Positions 18,096 through 26,796 of a stretch of DNA of 64,000 bases are shown here, one piece after another. This DNA comes from Ketobacter sp. MCCC 1A13808. GTDB taxonomy: Bacteria > Pseudomonadota > Gammaproteobacteria > Pseudomonadales > Ketobacteraceae. Every line of letters begins with the position of its first letter. Position 1 is the stretch's first letter. Under the pieces are notes generated by a model that searched no databases, was not told the origin of the DNA, and saw only the letters and a list, made by a program, of their open reading frames with translations. The position numbers were made by a program, and so were the translations under genes. The stretch spans positions 744,001 to 808,000 of the forward strand of contig NZ_VRKW01000001.1 of the NCBI RefSeq assembly GCF_009746715.1, read 5' to 3'.

Positions 18096-19076
18096 CTAAA
18101 AGACGCCGGGCTTGGGGTTAGGGTCATCCATTGAATACCGTCGGACGCCCAGCATGCGCAGCATAATATCAGCTTCGTCCCTGTCCTTATCAGATATACG
18201 AGACATCCATTTAGCAGACTTGGAATAATCTTTTTTCTCACTTTCCCAGTTCGACGATGCCTGCTGGGATGGTTTAACCAGATCAGACAGTTGGGGGACA
18301 TTTTTTAAGTCCAGGACTTTCGTCAATTTGGGCCACTCTTCTAGCGGGCTATTAACCAAAGATTCATAGCAAAACACTCGGTAGGTTTCACTTTCAGCCT
18401 GCTCCAACGGATATTGATTTTCTATCGCCCATATGAGGGTATTCATCTGGGCAGGACTTAAATCCTTTTTCAGATAACGACCATATCGCTCCCCCAACCC
18501 GGCTTCAAACTGTGAATCATGACGATAATAACTCAAACGAGCAACCGGGTCCCAGGACTCACCCCCCAACCGTAATTGAGACTCTATCACTGCGCCCGGG
18601 TGCCTAAGAATCAGTGCAATTCTTGTATCAAAATTTGCCTGCAGCCAGCTTAACATTAGATTCGCGCGAATAAACTTTACCAAAATTGATTTATGGTTAA
18701 GCGCAGTAGAAAGCATACGGTAATTCTCAAGGAGCTGGGTGAGATGACGCCTGTATGCTTTGATGCTTTCCCAGGATTCCACCTTACTCAAAGAGGGTAT
18801 TACTCTATCTGGAATCATACGGTAGTCTGACCAGATCGAACGAAACTGCCCATTAAAGACATCGCTCAAAAAGGATTTTAACTCGGGAGACTGATGCTGT
18901 TTATCAAGGAAGGCATATTCGAATTGAGGTACTTTACTGGAGACCGATTTTAAAGGCTCAAATACTGGCCTCAAATCATTGGCATTCGCCAGTGAATCCT
19001 GAATCCACGTTGTTCCACTGCGCCCTGACCCCAGTATCAACCTGACCGGCTCGCCACCCATTACTTCTTCTTTCAT
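18096..19076 (-). CDS. sulfotransferase (second of two in the locus)
   Basis: Sulfotransferase of 326 residues. The PAPS-binding loop LGSGRSGTTWIQDSL lies at residues 15-29. The 3'-phosphate-binding strand and helix are IALILRHPGAVIESQLRLGG near residues 155-174. The C-terminal part includes YRVFCYESLVNSPLEEW, common in carbohydrate sulfotransferases. It is unlike the first sulfotransferase in length and detail, so it probably acts on a different position or sugar. It sits upstream of the polymerase gene on the same strand. The second ATG (residue 6) is a possible alternative start. Confidence 0.85.
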   Translation of the reverse strand: MKEEVMGGEPVRLILGSGRSGTTWIQDSLANANDLRPVFEPLKSVSSKVPQFEYAFLDKQHQSPELKSFLSDVFNGQFRSIWSDYRMIPDRVIPSLSKVESWESIKAYRRHLTQLLENYRMLSTALNHKSILVKFIRANLMLSWLQANFDTRIALILRHPGAVIESQLRLGGESWDPVARLSYYRHDSQFEAGLGERYGRYLKKDLSPAQMNTLIWAIENQYPLEQAESETYRVFCYESLVNSPLEEWPKLTKVLDLKNVPQLSDLVKPSQQASSNWESEKKDYSKSAKWMSRISDKDRDEADIMLRMLGVRRYSMDDPNPKPGVF

Positions 19077-19194
19077 GATTTCAGTCTTAACTATCCCATT
19101 TCAACACAAGCCACCCCATTAATCTGTACTGCCCTTGCGCTAAATAGATGTACACAATAACTTAAATTATGGATTCGAAGGGAGAAATGCAGAC

Positions 19195-20055
19195 TTAACC
19201 ATCACCAATCGGACGCGACATTTTAATACGCAGTTTCAACACTTTAAACAAAAACACGACATTGCCCACAGCATACCGCCTGAACAACCGTCTGGGCTCT
19301 TGTGCCAGGCGAAACAACCATTCGAAGCCAGCCTTTTGAATCCAGACCGGAGCCCTTGCTACCGTACCGGTAAGAAAGTCAAAAATAGCGCCACCGGAAA
19401 CAATCAATCGGACACCGGGCAGTGCATGACGGTTATTCTCGACCCATAACTCCTGCATCGGAACGCCCATTGCAACAATCAGGACCTGGGCGCCGCTATC
19501 ATTAATCTTCTTAAGAATTTCGTCCGTATCCTTAAAATAGCCATCAGAATACCCTACCACTGGTGCTTGAGGGCATCGTGCCTGGATTTCCCGGCTAGCC
19601 TTGGCAACGACTTCAGGCTTGGCACCCAACAAATATACACCCTTTTCGCACAATTTAGGGGTGCTCAAAATCTTCGGTATCAGATCTGTGCCATTCATGT
19701 TTTCCTGGAATCGAAATCCAAGTAGGCTGGCTCCGATTTGAATTCCGACGCCGTCATTCAGAACAAAAGTACTTGAATTCAATGCTTTGCGGTATTCCAT
19801 GTCAACCTGAGCAATGTTGAAACAATGCGCATTCACGAAATTCACCACGACCTGGCCACCGGTTGCCATTTCAGCACGCAGTTGGTCAAAAAATTCAGAA
19901 GTGTTTAGCCTATTCATTGATAGGTTGTAATAGGCTTCTTTCATACTTCTGACATACGTGGAATCACTAATTATGTTTGCTTCAAATAGACTCTTCGATG
20001 GAGAACCAGTCATACAAGTTCCGTTTAAGTTCAATACATGTCGAAAAGTAAGCAT
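19195..20055 (-). CDS. WecG/TagA/CpsF family glycosyltransferase
   Basis: Soluble or peripheral membrane glycosyltransferase of the GT26 family, 286 residues from the ATG at 20055. The family core is clear: VVNFVNAHCFNIAQ, then VLNDGVGIQIGASLLG with the catalytic aspartate, then GTDLIPKIL and YLLGAKPEVV, and VAMGVPMQELWVENN. It usually adds the second sugar to a polyprenyl-diphosphate-linked first sugar, acting early in repeat-unit assembly. AAAGG eight bases before the 20055 ATG favours it over a GTG 48 bases upstream that lacks a ribosome site. The needed priming transferase is not in the window. Confidence 0.85.
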   Translation of the reverse strand: MLTFRHVLNLNGTCMTGSPSKSLFEANIISDSTYVRSMKEAYYNLSMNRLNTSEFFDQLRAEMATGGQVVVNFVNAHCFNIAQVDMEYRKALNSSTFVLNDGVGIQIGASLLGFRFQENMNGTDLIPKILSTPKLCEKGVYLLGAKPEVVAKASREIQARCPQAPVVGYSDGYFKDTDEILKKINDSGAQVLIVAMGVPMQELWVENNRHALPGVRLIVSGGAIFDFLTGTVARAPVWIQKAGFEWLFRLAQEPRRLFRRYAVGNVVFLFKVLKLRIKMSRPIGDG

Positions 20056-20156
20056 TAGGCTAACCTTTCCCGGACGGGAAATCATTTCGAGATTTGTTAC
20101 CACTTAACACTGTTAGGCAACGAATTCAGCCGCTATTCACATAATTTGACGCTATT

Positions 20157-21083
20157 TCAACGATAATCATGCATATCTACTTTAGTAGTCCCGTTAACTA
20201 CAGTTTGAAACTCAGCATCCTTAAGAAAATGCTTGTAGTAGACTTTAAATAATAGACGATGTGCGTACAAAGTAACCCTTAAAATATTCACCAGAATTGG
20301 TAATTTTCGACTATCGTCACCTTTTGAGAGATTACGTTTGACTGACTGAATCAAAGTGAACTCCGATTGTAGCTTTGACGCATTACCAATGACATTGTGC
20401 CCATAGGCTAAGCGCTTGCTTTTGGCAAATAGCCCCTTAAGGTCACGTGGAGGGTGGCGCACAACCACTTCGTCTGCATAGGTTTGCTGTAACGAGCCTT
20501 CGTCATACACACGCCGCCCCATCTCCATATCACCACCTGAAAACAGGCTTTCTTCAAAACCTCCGAGCTTCTCCAGCAGACTTCGCCGAACCCAGACATT
20601 TGCAGTAGGCGCATAATGAATGGAGCTCATATGCCACCGGGTATTAAAATCTATCAACTGTTGATAATCGGCAACCGTCTCACTAACACCCTCACGAATG
20701 ACCTGGATACTGCCACCGACGTAGTCATGAGTATCCAGTTTCTGCACCGCATTGACGATCCATTGCCGGTCGACAAATATATCAGCATCGACAAAGCCGA
20801 TCAGTGAGCCGTGACTGCATTCTATACCCCTGTTCCGGGCAAAATATGAACCCCGGTTGGGATTTATGCTAACTTCAACCAGCTTTTCTGTCCTGCAGAA
20901 CTGTGAAATATCAGGATCTGCGCCATCATTTACCACGATTATCTCAAGCTCGAAACCCGGCACGCCGTGGCACGCTTTAATTGAACCTATGGTGTCACTC
21001 AGGCCTGCCAAGTCTTTATACACCGGAATTATAATGCTTAAAAGACTGGCGTTAGCTGGGTTACTAAAGTTCAATTTATTCAT
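20157..21083 (-). CDS. glycosyltransferase family 2
   Basis: GT-A fold inverting glycosyltransferase, 308 residues. SIIIPVYKDLAGLSDTIGSI starts the domain near residue 16, VVNDGAD follows, and the metal-binding motif is FVDADIFVD near residue 96. FSGGDMEMGRRVYDEG is the usual acceptor-side acidic stretch. No clear membrane helix is present, so it likely acts at the cytoplasmic face. It is the first gene of the minus-strand run that continues with the WecG-like protein. Sugar specificity is unknown. Confidence 0.85.
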   Translation of the reverse strand: MNKLNFSNPANASLLSIIIPVYKDLAGLSDTIGSIKACHGVPGFELEIIVVNDGADPDISQFCRTEKLVEVSINPNRGSYFARNRGIECSHGSLIGFVDADIFVDRQWIVNAVQKLDTHDYVGGSIQVIREGVSETVADYQQLIDFNTRWHMSSIHYAPTANVWVRRSLLEKLGGFEESLFSGGDMEMGRRVYDEGSLQQTYADEVVVRHPPRDLKGLFAKSKRLAYGHNVIGNASKLQSEFTLIQSVKRNLSKGDDSRKLPILVNILRVTLYAHRLLFKVYYKHFLKDAEFQTVVNGTTKVDMHDYR

Positions 21084-21470
21084 ATACCACTACCTGAGGA
21101 TTTTAATTTCCACTTGCCTGTATATTGCATTGTTGTGGAGCGTCATTCTAAGATTGAATCTGGATGGCAAAACCATGCTAAACGCCTGTAGCACGGGTGA
21201 TAAACGTCAGCTCATGAGCACCTCTGATTCTCAGCACCAGTAGTCAATTGATTTTGTGGGATTGTTTGGCGTGTGATTAGACAATGGATTGCCATCTAAG
21301 TCCAGCCAATCCAATAACACACGGGTGTATTTGGTTATCTTTGCGCTTATGTAGATCCATCGCAGAAAGCATCCTTGAAACGTCAGGTTTGGTCTATCTC
21401 TGTACCCAGTTCACAAACAACCCTATTTCCTCTCACTGCAGGATAGTAAAGCAGTGCAAAAAGGTCCGGT
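21084..21470. other. 387-bp gap between polysaccharide locus and chromosome backbone
   Basis: No gene or strong hairpin seen. It should hold the promoter of the long minus-strand polysaccharide operon and that of the atl gene, which has AAAGG six bases before its ATG. It marks the right border of the exopolysaccharide locus. Confidence 0.4.
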
Positions 21471-21794
21471 ATGAACTACCCCACAGATCGAAAAGAAAGC
21501 AAAAACATCCTATTACAGGTGATAGCCTCCATTCCGAAGGGCAAGGTTTCCACCTATGGTGGTGTTGCCGCTTTAGCCGGTATGCCCCGCCACGCCCGCT
21601 ACGTCGGTACCGTCTTAAAGAATCTACCCGCCGGTAGCAAGATTCCCTGGCACCGGGTCGTTAACAGTAAAGGCGAATCTTCATTTCCGCCAGGAAGTGA
21701 CCACTGGCAGCAGCAGCAACAACGACTGCAAGATGAAGGCATCGTCATGAGCGGTCGTAAAATTGATCTCAAACAGTATCTATGGACACCTTAG
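21471..21794 (+). CDS. atl: alkyltransferase-like protein (Atl/YbaZ, MGMT family)
   Basis: Small DNA-binding protein of 107 residues related to the DNA-binding domain of O6-methylguanine methyltransferase. The active-site PCHR motif is replaced by PWHRVVN near residue 60, so it cannot accept the alkyl group. Members of this group bind alkylated guanine and pass the lesion to nucleotide excision repair. GGVAALAGMPRHARYVGTVL contains the helix-turn-helix and arginine finger. Its 3' end overlaps the 3' end of ampG by 26 bases. Confidence 0.9.
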   Translation: MNYPTDRKESKNILLQVIASIPKGKVSTYGGVAALAGMPRHARYVGTVLKNLPAGSKIPWHRVVNSKGESSFPPGSDHWQQQQQRLQDEGIVMSGRKIDLKQYLWTP

Positions 21795-23139
21795 CCATTC
21801 CTATTTTCTCTCGATACATCAGATAGATAGCGAGCATAACGGCCGGCGTCCCGAGTAGCGCAGCGTAAACAAAAAACCACTCATAACCGTGTGCATCCAC
21901 CATTACCCCGGAAAATCCGCCAATGAACTTGCCAGGCAAGGTCATTAGGGAGCTGAACAACGCATATTGAGTTGCGGTGTAGTGCCTGTTAGTAAGACTA
22001 GACAAGTAGGCAATAAATACCACGTTTGATATCCCTCCTGACAGGTTATCGGCGCTGATCACCGTTGCCAGAAAAGCCAAATCTTTGGGCTGTCCCGCCA
22101 TCCAGGAAAAAAGCAGGTTAGTCAGCGCTACCAGTACGGCGCCCAGAATCAAGGGGCGAAACAGCCCGAAATGGGCCACCAAGACGCCACCCAGAATCGA
22201 GCCGGCAATCGTCATAAAGAAACCAAAAAACTTGGCCACAGAGGCGATTTCTGACTTGCTGTAACCTATGTCCAGGTAGAACGGGTTTGCCATCACCCCC
22301 ATGGTTATGTCACTGATTCTGAACACCGATATAAACAGCAAAATGACTAAGGCATAGGCTCCATTTCGCCTAAAGAATTCCACGAAAGGTGTCACGACCG
22401 CCCCAAGAAACCACTCCACGCGGTATCGGGGCAAGAGATAGGGAATCGCCGGAACCCGTTTGGCCACCTGCATGACTTCGTTTTCCAGCTCCATCGTGCC
22501 GCGGTCAATATTCACCAGTGGCTCACTCACTAGCAAGGTGCAGATGACACCCACCGACATCAACGCTGCCATCACCAAATAGGCGAAGCGCCAGTCGACC
22601 CAATCCGCCAAATAAAACGTGCCCGCACCGGCCACCAACATGGCAATCCGGTAGCCGAATATGTACGTGGCCGCCATGTTGGCCTGCATCTCGTTACCCG
22701 CTGATTCGATCCGGTAAGCGTCAATACAGATATCCTGGGTAGCGGATAGGAAAGCCACACACACAGCCAATTGGGCCAGCAAGGTAAGCTCTTTGGTTAC
22801 ATCGGTCATAGCCATCGCAGCCAACGCCAGCATAATGCCCATTTGCGCCAACAGCATCCAGCTACGGCGCTGACCAAGCTTTTTGCTGAGCCACGGTATA
22901 CTGCGTCTGTCCACCACTGGCGACCAGAATACCTTGATGGAAAACATGATACCGACCCAACTAAAAAAGCCGATAGTGGAACGATCTACGTTCTCGTCCC
23001 GTAGCCACGCAGACAAAGTAGAAAACACCAACAGAAAGGGCAACCCGGCGGAGAACCCGAAAAACAACATAGAAACGACTTTAGGCTGACCGTAAGCCTT
23101 GAGTGCTTCAAACCAGCTTAATCTGGCATCGCGCTTCAT
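21769..23139 (-). CDS. ampG: AmpG-family muropeptide permease (MFS)
   Basis: Inner-membrane major-facilitator protein of 456 residues with about twelve to fourteen helices. The start region has LFFGFSAGLPFLLVFSTLSAWLRD, a hallmark of AmpG, and FLSATQDICIDAYRIE carries the conserved acidic motif. It imports anhydro-muropeptides for cell-wall recycling, feeding the AmpD amidase encoded at 39227. No ampR or ampC is in the window. It converges on the atl gene and diverges from the REC/GGDEF gene. Confidence 0.9.
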   Translation of the reverse strand: MKRDARLSWFEALKAYGQPKVVSMLFFGFSAGLPFLLVFSTLSAWLRDENVDRSTIGFFSWVGIMFSIKVFWSPVVDRRSIPWLSKKLGQRRSWMLLAQMGIMLALAAMAMTDVTKELTLLAQLAVCVAFLSATQDICIDAYRIESAGNEMQANMAATYIFGYRIAMLVAGAGTFYLADWVDWRFAYLVMAALMSVGVICTLLVSEPLVNIDRGTMELENEVMQVAKRVPAIPYLLPRYRVEWFLGAVVTPFVEFFRRNGAYALVILLFISVFRISDITMGVMANPFYLDIGYSKSEIASVAKFFGFFMTIAGSILGGVLVAHFGLFRPLILGAVLVALTNLLFSWMAGQPKDLAFLATVISADNLSGGISNVVFIAYLSSLTNRHYTATQYALFSSLMTLPGKFIGGFSGVMVDAHGYEWFFVYAALLGTPAVMLAIYLMYREKIGMAKVSIDTV

Positions 23140-23359
23140 TCGATTTCCTTCCTGAAGACTTGGCGGCCCGATCGCCGCCTATGCATCCTAACCAATAAAT
23201 GCCTAAAGGCCAAAAAATCAAGGTCAATCAGTGATATAGTCTTCGCCCCTTGGACATTTGTAGCCATATAAAGTAGACAGATCCTGTGCCCTGAACCAAA
23301 CTGAAATGCTACGTGCTTCAATAACTATCAGAACAACAAACCGAGCTGAAAAACGCCGT

Positions 23360-24331
23360 ATGCCAAATGCAGACTTACCCATAATGGTTGTGGACGATGC
23401 CCGATTTTCCGGTGCCGTCATAGGCCGCACACTTAAAGCGGCCGGCTTTAAAGATATCCGCACTGCGAGCAGTGCACAGCAAGCCCTTACAATGCTGGAT
23501 TCCCGTCCGGTGAGCGTCCTGATCGCGGATTGGTTAATGCCGGAAATGGACGGACTGGAGCTTGCCAGCAAAGTAAGGCAAATGGACGAAGCATCAAACC
23601 ACTTTACTTACATTATGCTGCTAACGGCCAAGGAAGGGGACAAAGCGCTGGAGCAGGCATTTGACCAAGGCGTCGATGACTTCATAAATAAGTCTGCTAT
23701 GAATCAGCAATTGTTACCCCGCATCTACGCTGCTGACCGCCTATCCGCTTTACAAAATCGCCTGCTGAAAGAGAACCAACTGCTGGTGGAATCCAATCAG
23801 CGCTTTAAAAAGCACTCCCTGGTTGACCCGTTGACCGGGCTCGGAAATGCCCAGTTTGCCATTGAGCGCCTGAAAGACACTATCCTGCATGCCCGCTCCC
23901 GTAATGGTGCAGCGTGCCTGATGATTATCAATATCGATAATTACAAGCCGCTGATGCAAGAGCACGGCAAACAAATATTACGTGAAATTATCGTTGGTGC
24001 ATCCCGCCGCTTGCGTCAACTTGTCCGGCCCTTGGATGCGGTCGCTCGCCTCTCCAACGAGCAATTCGCTATCGTGACGTACCAGGCTGATATCATGCAA
24101 GCAAATGCAGTCACCTATCGCCGCATCTATGACGCATTGAATATCAAAGCACTGAAAAGCAGTAAGGGCTTTATCAGTTTGAAAGCAGCCATGTGCATGT
24201 CTGCAGCCGATGAAGAGACCGGCTTCCCTGCTGCGGATAAAATGCTGGCAATAACCCAACGGCAAATTCCCTCCGCACGTGAAACCGGCAGGCTAATGGT
24301 GGTACGCTGGCGCCATGCAAAAAGTAACTAA
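23360..24331 (+). CDS. response regulator with degenerate GGDEF domain
   Basis: Cytoplasmic two-domain signalling protein, 323 residues from the ATG at 23360. The receiver domain has VVDDARFSG and the phosphoacceptor Asp57 in LIADWLMPEMDG, with TAKEG and INKSA completing the pattern. The output domain begins DPLTGLGNAQFAIERL, as in diguanylate cyclases, but the catalytic GGDEF is replaced by SNEQF in ARLSNEQFAIVTY. It therefore should not make cyclic-di-GMP; a binding or protein-interaction role is more likely. An ATG at 23306 would add 18 residues without family similarity. A neighbouring sensor kinase is not present. Confidence 0.85.
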   Translation: MPNADLPIMVVDDARFSGAVIGRTLKAAGFKDIRTASSAQQALTMLDSRPVSVLIADWLMPEMDGLELASKVRQMDEASNHFTYIMLLTAKEGDKALEQAFDQGVDDFINKSAMNQQLLPRIYAADRLSALQNRLLKENQLLVESNQRFKKHSLVDPLTGLGNAQFAIERLKDTILHARSRNGAACLMIINIDNYKPLMQEHGKQILREIIVGASRRLRQLVRPLDAVARLSNEQFAIVTYQADIMQANAVTYRRIYDALNIKALKSSKGFISLKAAMCMSAADEETGFPAADKMLAITQRQIPSARETGRLMVVRWRHAKSN

Positions 24332-24343
24332 ACAACGCCTTTC

Positions 24344-25237
24344 ATGAATGGCCCAACGTGGCATGTGCTGGGAGTCGGCGCCATCGGCTCTCTGTTTGCA
24401 TGGCGTTTGGCAGAGGCCGGGATGAGGCCACGACTGATACCCCGCCACCAGGGGGCTGCGCAGGTCAATCTACGTTTCCAACCGTTTGCGTCACATGAAT
24501 TCCTCAACTCGACCTTCGCTACAGACGATGGACACACACCCATAAGCCATCTGCTGGTAACGGTTAAAGCCCATCAAACACAAGCAGCACTCGCCTCCGT
24601 TCAACAGCGGCTTGGCTCTGGAAGCACACTGCTCTTACTACAAAACGGGATGGGTACCCTTGATATCGCGCAACGCTTATGCCCCATCTCCGCCTGCCTG
24701 GTGGGTAGCACTACCGAGGGCGCTCATCGCACGCAAGCGAAGAGCATCATTCATGCGGGCGTGGGCAACACCTGGATAGGAGCGCTGCAACCGGAACTGC
24801 AGCCGCAAGCCAGGAGCTTGAGCCAATCATGGCAGGCACGTGGGCTGGAGGTGCAATACGACCCCAACATTCTTCAGCGACTGTGGGATAAGCTGGCGAT
24901 CAACTGCGCCATTAACCCGCTCACAGTGATCTATAACTGTAACAACGGACAGCTGCTTGAAATTCCTCGAGCGTTAAGCGATATGAGGGCGATTTGCTGT
25001 GAAGTGGAGGCGGTTATGGCTGGCGTAGGCGTACGTAAACCCATTCCAGGACAGTTATTTGAACTGGTAAAGTCCGTAGCAAAAAGAACCTCAGGCAACG
25101 TATCGTCGATGCTGCAGGACGCTCGTGCCGGGCGCGCAACCGAAATCCATTTTATCACCGGCTATTTGGTTGAGCGGGCTGACACCTTAGGCATTCCCGC
25201 AGAACAAAACAAAGCAATCCTTGCTCAACTGGGCTAG
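24344..25237 (+). CDS. panE: 2-dehydropantoate 2-reductase (ketopantoate reductase)
   Basis: NADPH-dependent reductase converting ketopantoate to pantoate in pantothenate synthesis, cytoplasmic. The 297-residue protein begins HVLGVGAIGSLFAWRLAEAG, the dinucleotide-binding motif. LLLLQNGMG is the conserved substrate-side loop, and DKLAINCAINPLTVIY contains the catalytic lysine and asparagine. The C-terminal TEIHFITGYLVERA is also typical. It starts 12 bases after the REC/GGDEF gene, so the two are probably cotranscribed. Confidence 0.9.
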   Translation: MNGPTWHVLGVGAIGSLFAWRLAEAGMRPRLIPRHQGAAQVNLRFQPFASHEFLNSTFATDDGHTPISHLLVTVKAHQTQAALASVQQRLGSGSTLLLLQNGMGTLDIAQRLCPISACLVGSTTEGAHRTQAKSIIHAGVGNTWIGALQPELQPQARSLSQSWQARGLEVQYDPNILQRLWDKLAINCAINPLTVIYNCNNGQLLEIPRALSDMRAICCEVEAVMAGVGVRKPIPGQLFELVKSVAKRTSGNVSSMLQDARAGRATEIHFITGYLVERADTLGIPAEQNKAILAQLG

Positions 25238-25241
25238 TCGC

Positions 25242-25550
25242 TTAGCTCGCTTTCACCGCCTGATAGGGAATGTAGTTAGTCGCTTCAGCAATTTCGTTGG
25301 TTCGTTTCGAACCAGAGCGCTGACTTAATTCGGTAAAGCGATTAAGCGCATCCAGAGCCAGTTGTTGACACAAAATCTCCAACTCATCATCGCCAGCATT
25401 GGCACAGGCGACATAGGCCATGTTAGCCGTTGCTTCCAATTGACCCAGCACAAAAAGTTCATGCTCTGTACCGCGGTGCATCAGGGCGGTTCCGGCTGCC
25501 GCACTCAAGAGCTCTTTCAATAGCGCTGTATCTACTTTCAACGAACCCAT
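25242..25550 (-). CDS. conserved-looking hypothetical protein, 102 residues
   Basis: Not recognised. The product is a small, mostly helical, alanine- and leucine-rich acidic protein with no signal peptide or membrane helix. GGAGG five bases before the ATG at 25550 is an excellent ribosome site and supports real translation. A GTG four codons earlier is in frame but overlaps that site. It converges on panE, four bases away, and is divergent from the cobalamin genes. It resembles small Pseudomonas-type proteins of unknown function in size and composition only. Confidence 0.65.
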   Translation of the reverse strand: MGSLKVDTALLKELLSAAAGTALMHRGTEHELFVLGQLEATANMAYVACANAGDDELEILCQQLALDALNRFTELSQRSGSKRTNEIAEATNYIPYQAVKAS

Positions 25551-25624
25551 TATCGCCTCCACAAGCTATCCTGCTTATGTTTAAATTAGTTTTTAAGGGC
25601 AGGCCAAACTGAGTCTCCGTCGAC

Positions 25625-25653
25625 TTGACCCACCTTCATCTTAGACGTAAATT
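25625..25653 (+). promoter_or_regulatory. candidate sigma-70 promoter of the cobalamin operon
   Basis: TTGACC at 25625-25630 and TAAATT at 25648-25653 are 17 bases apart. Transcription would start about 60 bases before the pduO ATG, which is too short a leader for a cobalamin riboswitch. No B12-box-like sequence was found there. Confidence 0.4.
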
Positions 25654-25723
25654 GCGCCTCTATTCTGTGACTTTTGATACAAAATAAGCTCGCAAAACCA
25701 CCTACTCACAAGGAGCTACACCA

Positions 25724-26281
25724 ATGGGTAATCGCTTATCCAAGATCTACACTCGCACAGGCGACCAGGGCACCACCGGCCTGGGTGACGGATCACGGGT
25801 AGATAAAGATAGCCTGAGAGTGGAAGCGTACGGCACGACCGATGAGCTGAACTCCGTGTTGGGTATGGTTTTGGCAGAAGAAGGCGTTGCCGAATCCATG
25901 GCGCTCTGGCTGCAGGAAATTCAGCATGATCTGTTCGACCTGGGCGCCGAGCTTTGTGTACCGGGCCATAGTGTACTGACCGAACGCTTTATTACCCGTC
26001 TTGAACAGCATATTGATGCCATGAACGCGGATCTCCCTCCCCTGAAAGAGTTTATTCTGCCTGCCGGAAACCGTGCCGCAGCCAGTTGCCATCTGGCCCG
26101 CACTGTGTGCCGACGAGCTGAGCGCCGGGTGATGACGCTTTCAAAACAGGAAAGCATCAATAGCTGGGGTATAAAGTATCTGAACCGGCTTTCGGATTTT
26201 CTCTTTGTGGCAGCACGGGTGTTGGCACGTGCAAATGGTGGTAAGGAAGTCATGTGGAACCGAAAGCGGTTCGAGACATGA
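25724..26281 (+). CDS. pduO: PduO-type cob(I)alamin adenosyltransferase
   Basis: Transfers the adenosyl group from ATP to reduced corrinoid, forming the Co-C bond of coenzyme B12. The N-terminus KIYTRTGDQGTTGLGDGSRV is the ATP-binding signature of the PduO class. The C-terminal CRRAERRVM and YLNRLSDFLFVAAR complete the trimer active site. Length (185) is normal. AAGGAG 13 bases before the ATG is the ribosome site. It is first in a tight operon with cobU, sharing ATGA with it. Functional name could equally be given as cobA/cobO by activity, but it belongs to a different fold. Confidence 0.92.
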   Translation: MGNRLSKIYTRTGDQGTTGLGDGSRVDKDSLRVEAYGTTDELNSVLGMVLAEEGVAESMALWLQEIQHDLFDLGAELCVPGHSVLTERFITRLEQHIDAMNADLPPLKEFILPAGNRAAASCHLARTVCRRAERRVMTLSKQESINSWGIKYLNRLSDFLFVAARVLARANGGKEVMWNRKRFET

Positions 26282-26796
26282 TTGATTTTATATTAGGCGG
26301 GGCCCGTTCCGGCAAAAGCGCCATGGCAGAGCGCATCGCCACTACACGGGCGAAGCAAGTGGTGTATATTGCCACGGCCCAGAACCGGGATGCTGAAATG
26401 AGCGCACGCATTCATCATCATCAGACACGCCGGCCGGACAACTGGATCACCGTGGAAGAGCCGGTGGATCTGGATCAGGTGCTGAAAGAATATGACCGGC
26501 AGAACCATTTAATATTGGTGGATTGCCTGACGCTTTGGGTATCCAACCTATTGTGCCTGAGCGACTCATCTGTTTTTGCCCTAAAGAAAGCGGCTCTACT
26601 GGAACAATTACGCCAACAACAATGCGATTTAATTTTGGTTAGTAACGAAACCGGACTCGGGATCGTACCAATCGGTGATCTCACCCGCCGCTTTGTCGAC
26701 GAAAGTGGCTGGCTCCATCAGGACATTGCTCAGATCGCCGATCGCGTTACCCTGGTAGTCGCTGGCCTTCCTCAACTATTAAAAGACACTCAATGA
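26278..26796 (+). CDS. cobU: adenosylcobinamide kinase/guanylyltransferase
   Basis: Bifunctional enzyme that phosphorylates adenosylcobinamide and then adds GMP, activating it for lower-ligand attachment. The P-loop LGGARSGKSAMAE is at the very N-terminus. The guanylylated histidine region is IHHHQTRRPDNWITVEEP, and LILVDCLTLWVSNLL and VSNETGLGIVP are family motifs. The ATG at 26278 overlaps the pduO stop as ATGA and gives the normal 172-residue length. A GTG at 26254 with AAGGAA upstream is a weaker alternative. It overlaps cobT by four bases. Confidence 0.92.
   Translation: MIDFILGGARSGKSAMAERIATTRAKQVVYIATAQNRDAEMSARIHHHQTRRPDNWITVEEPVDLDQVLKEYDRQNHLILVDCLTLWVSNLLCLSDSSVFALKKAALLEQLRQQQCDLILVSNETGLGIVPIGDLTRRFVDESGWLHQDIAQIADRVTLVVAGLPQLLKDTQ

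Noticed and set aside
25563-25723. Cobalamin riboswitch before pduO
   Set aside because: Leader from the likely promoter is only about 60 bases and no B12-box-like sequence was seen.
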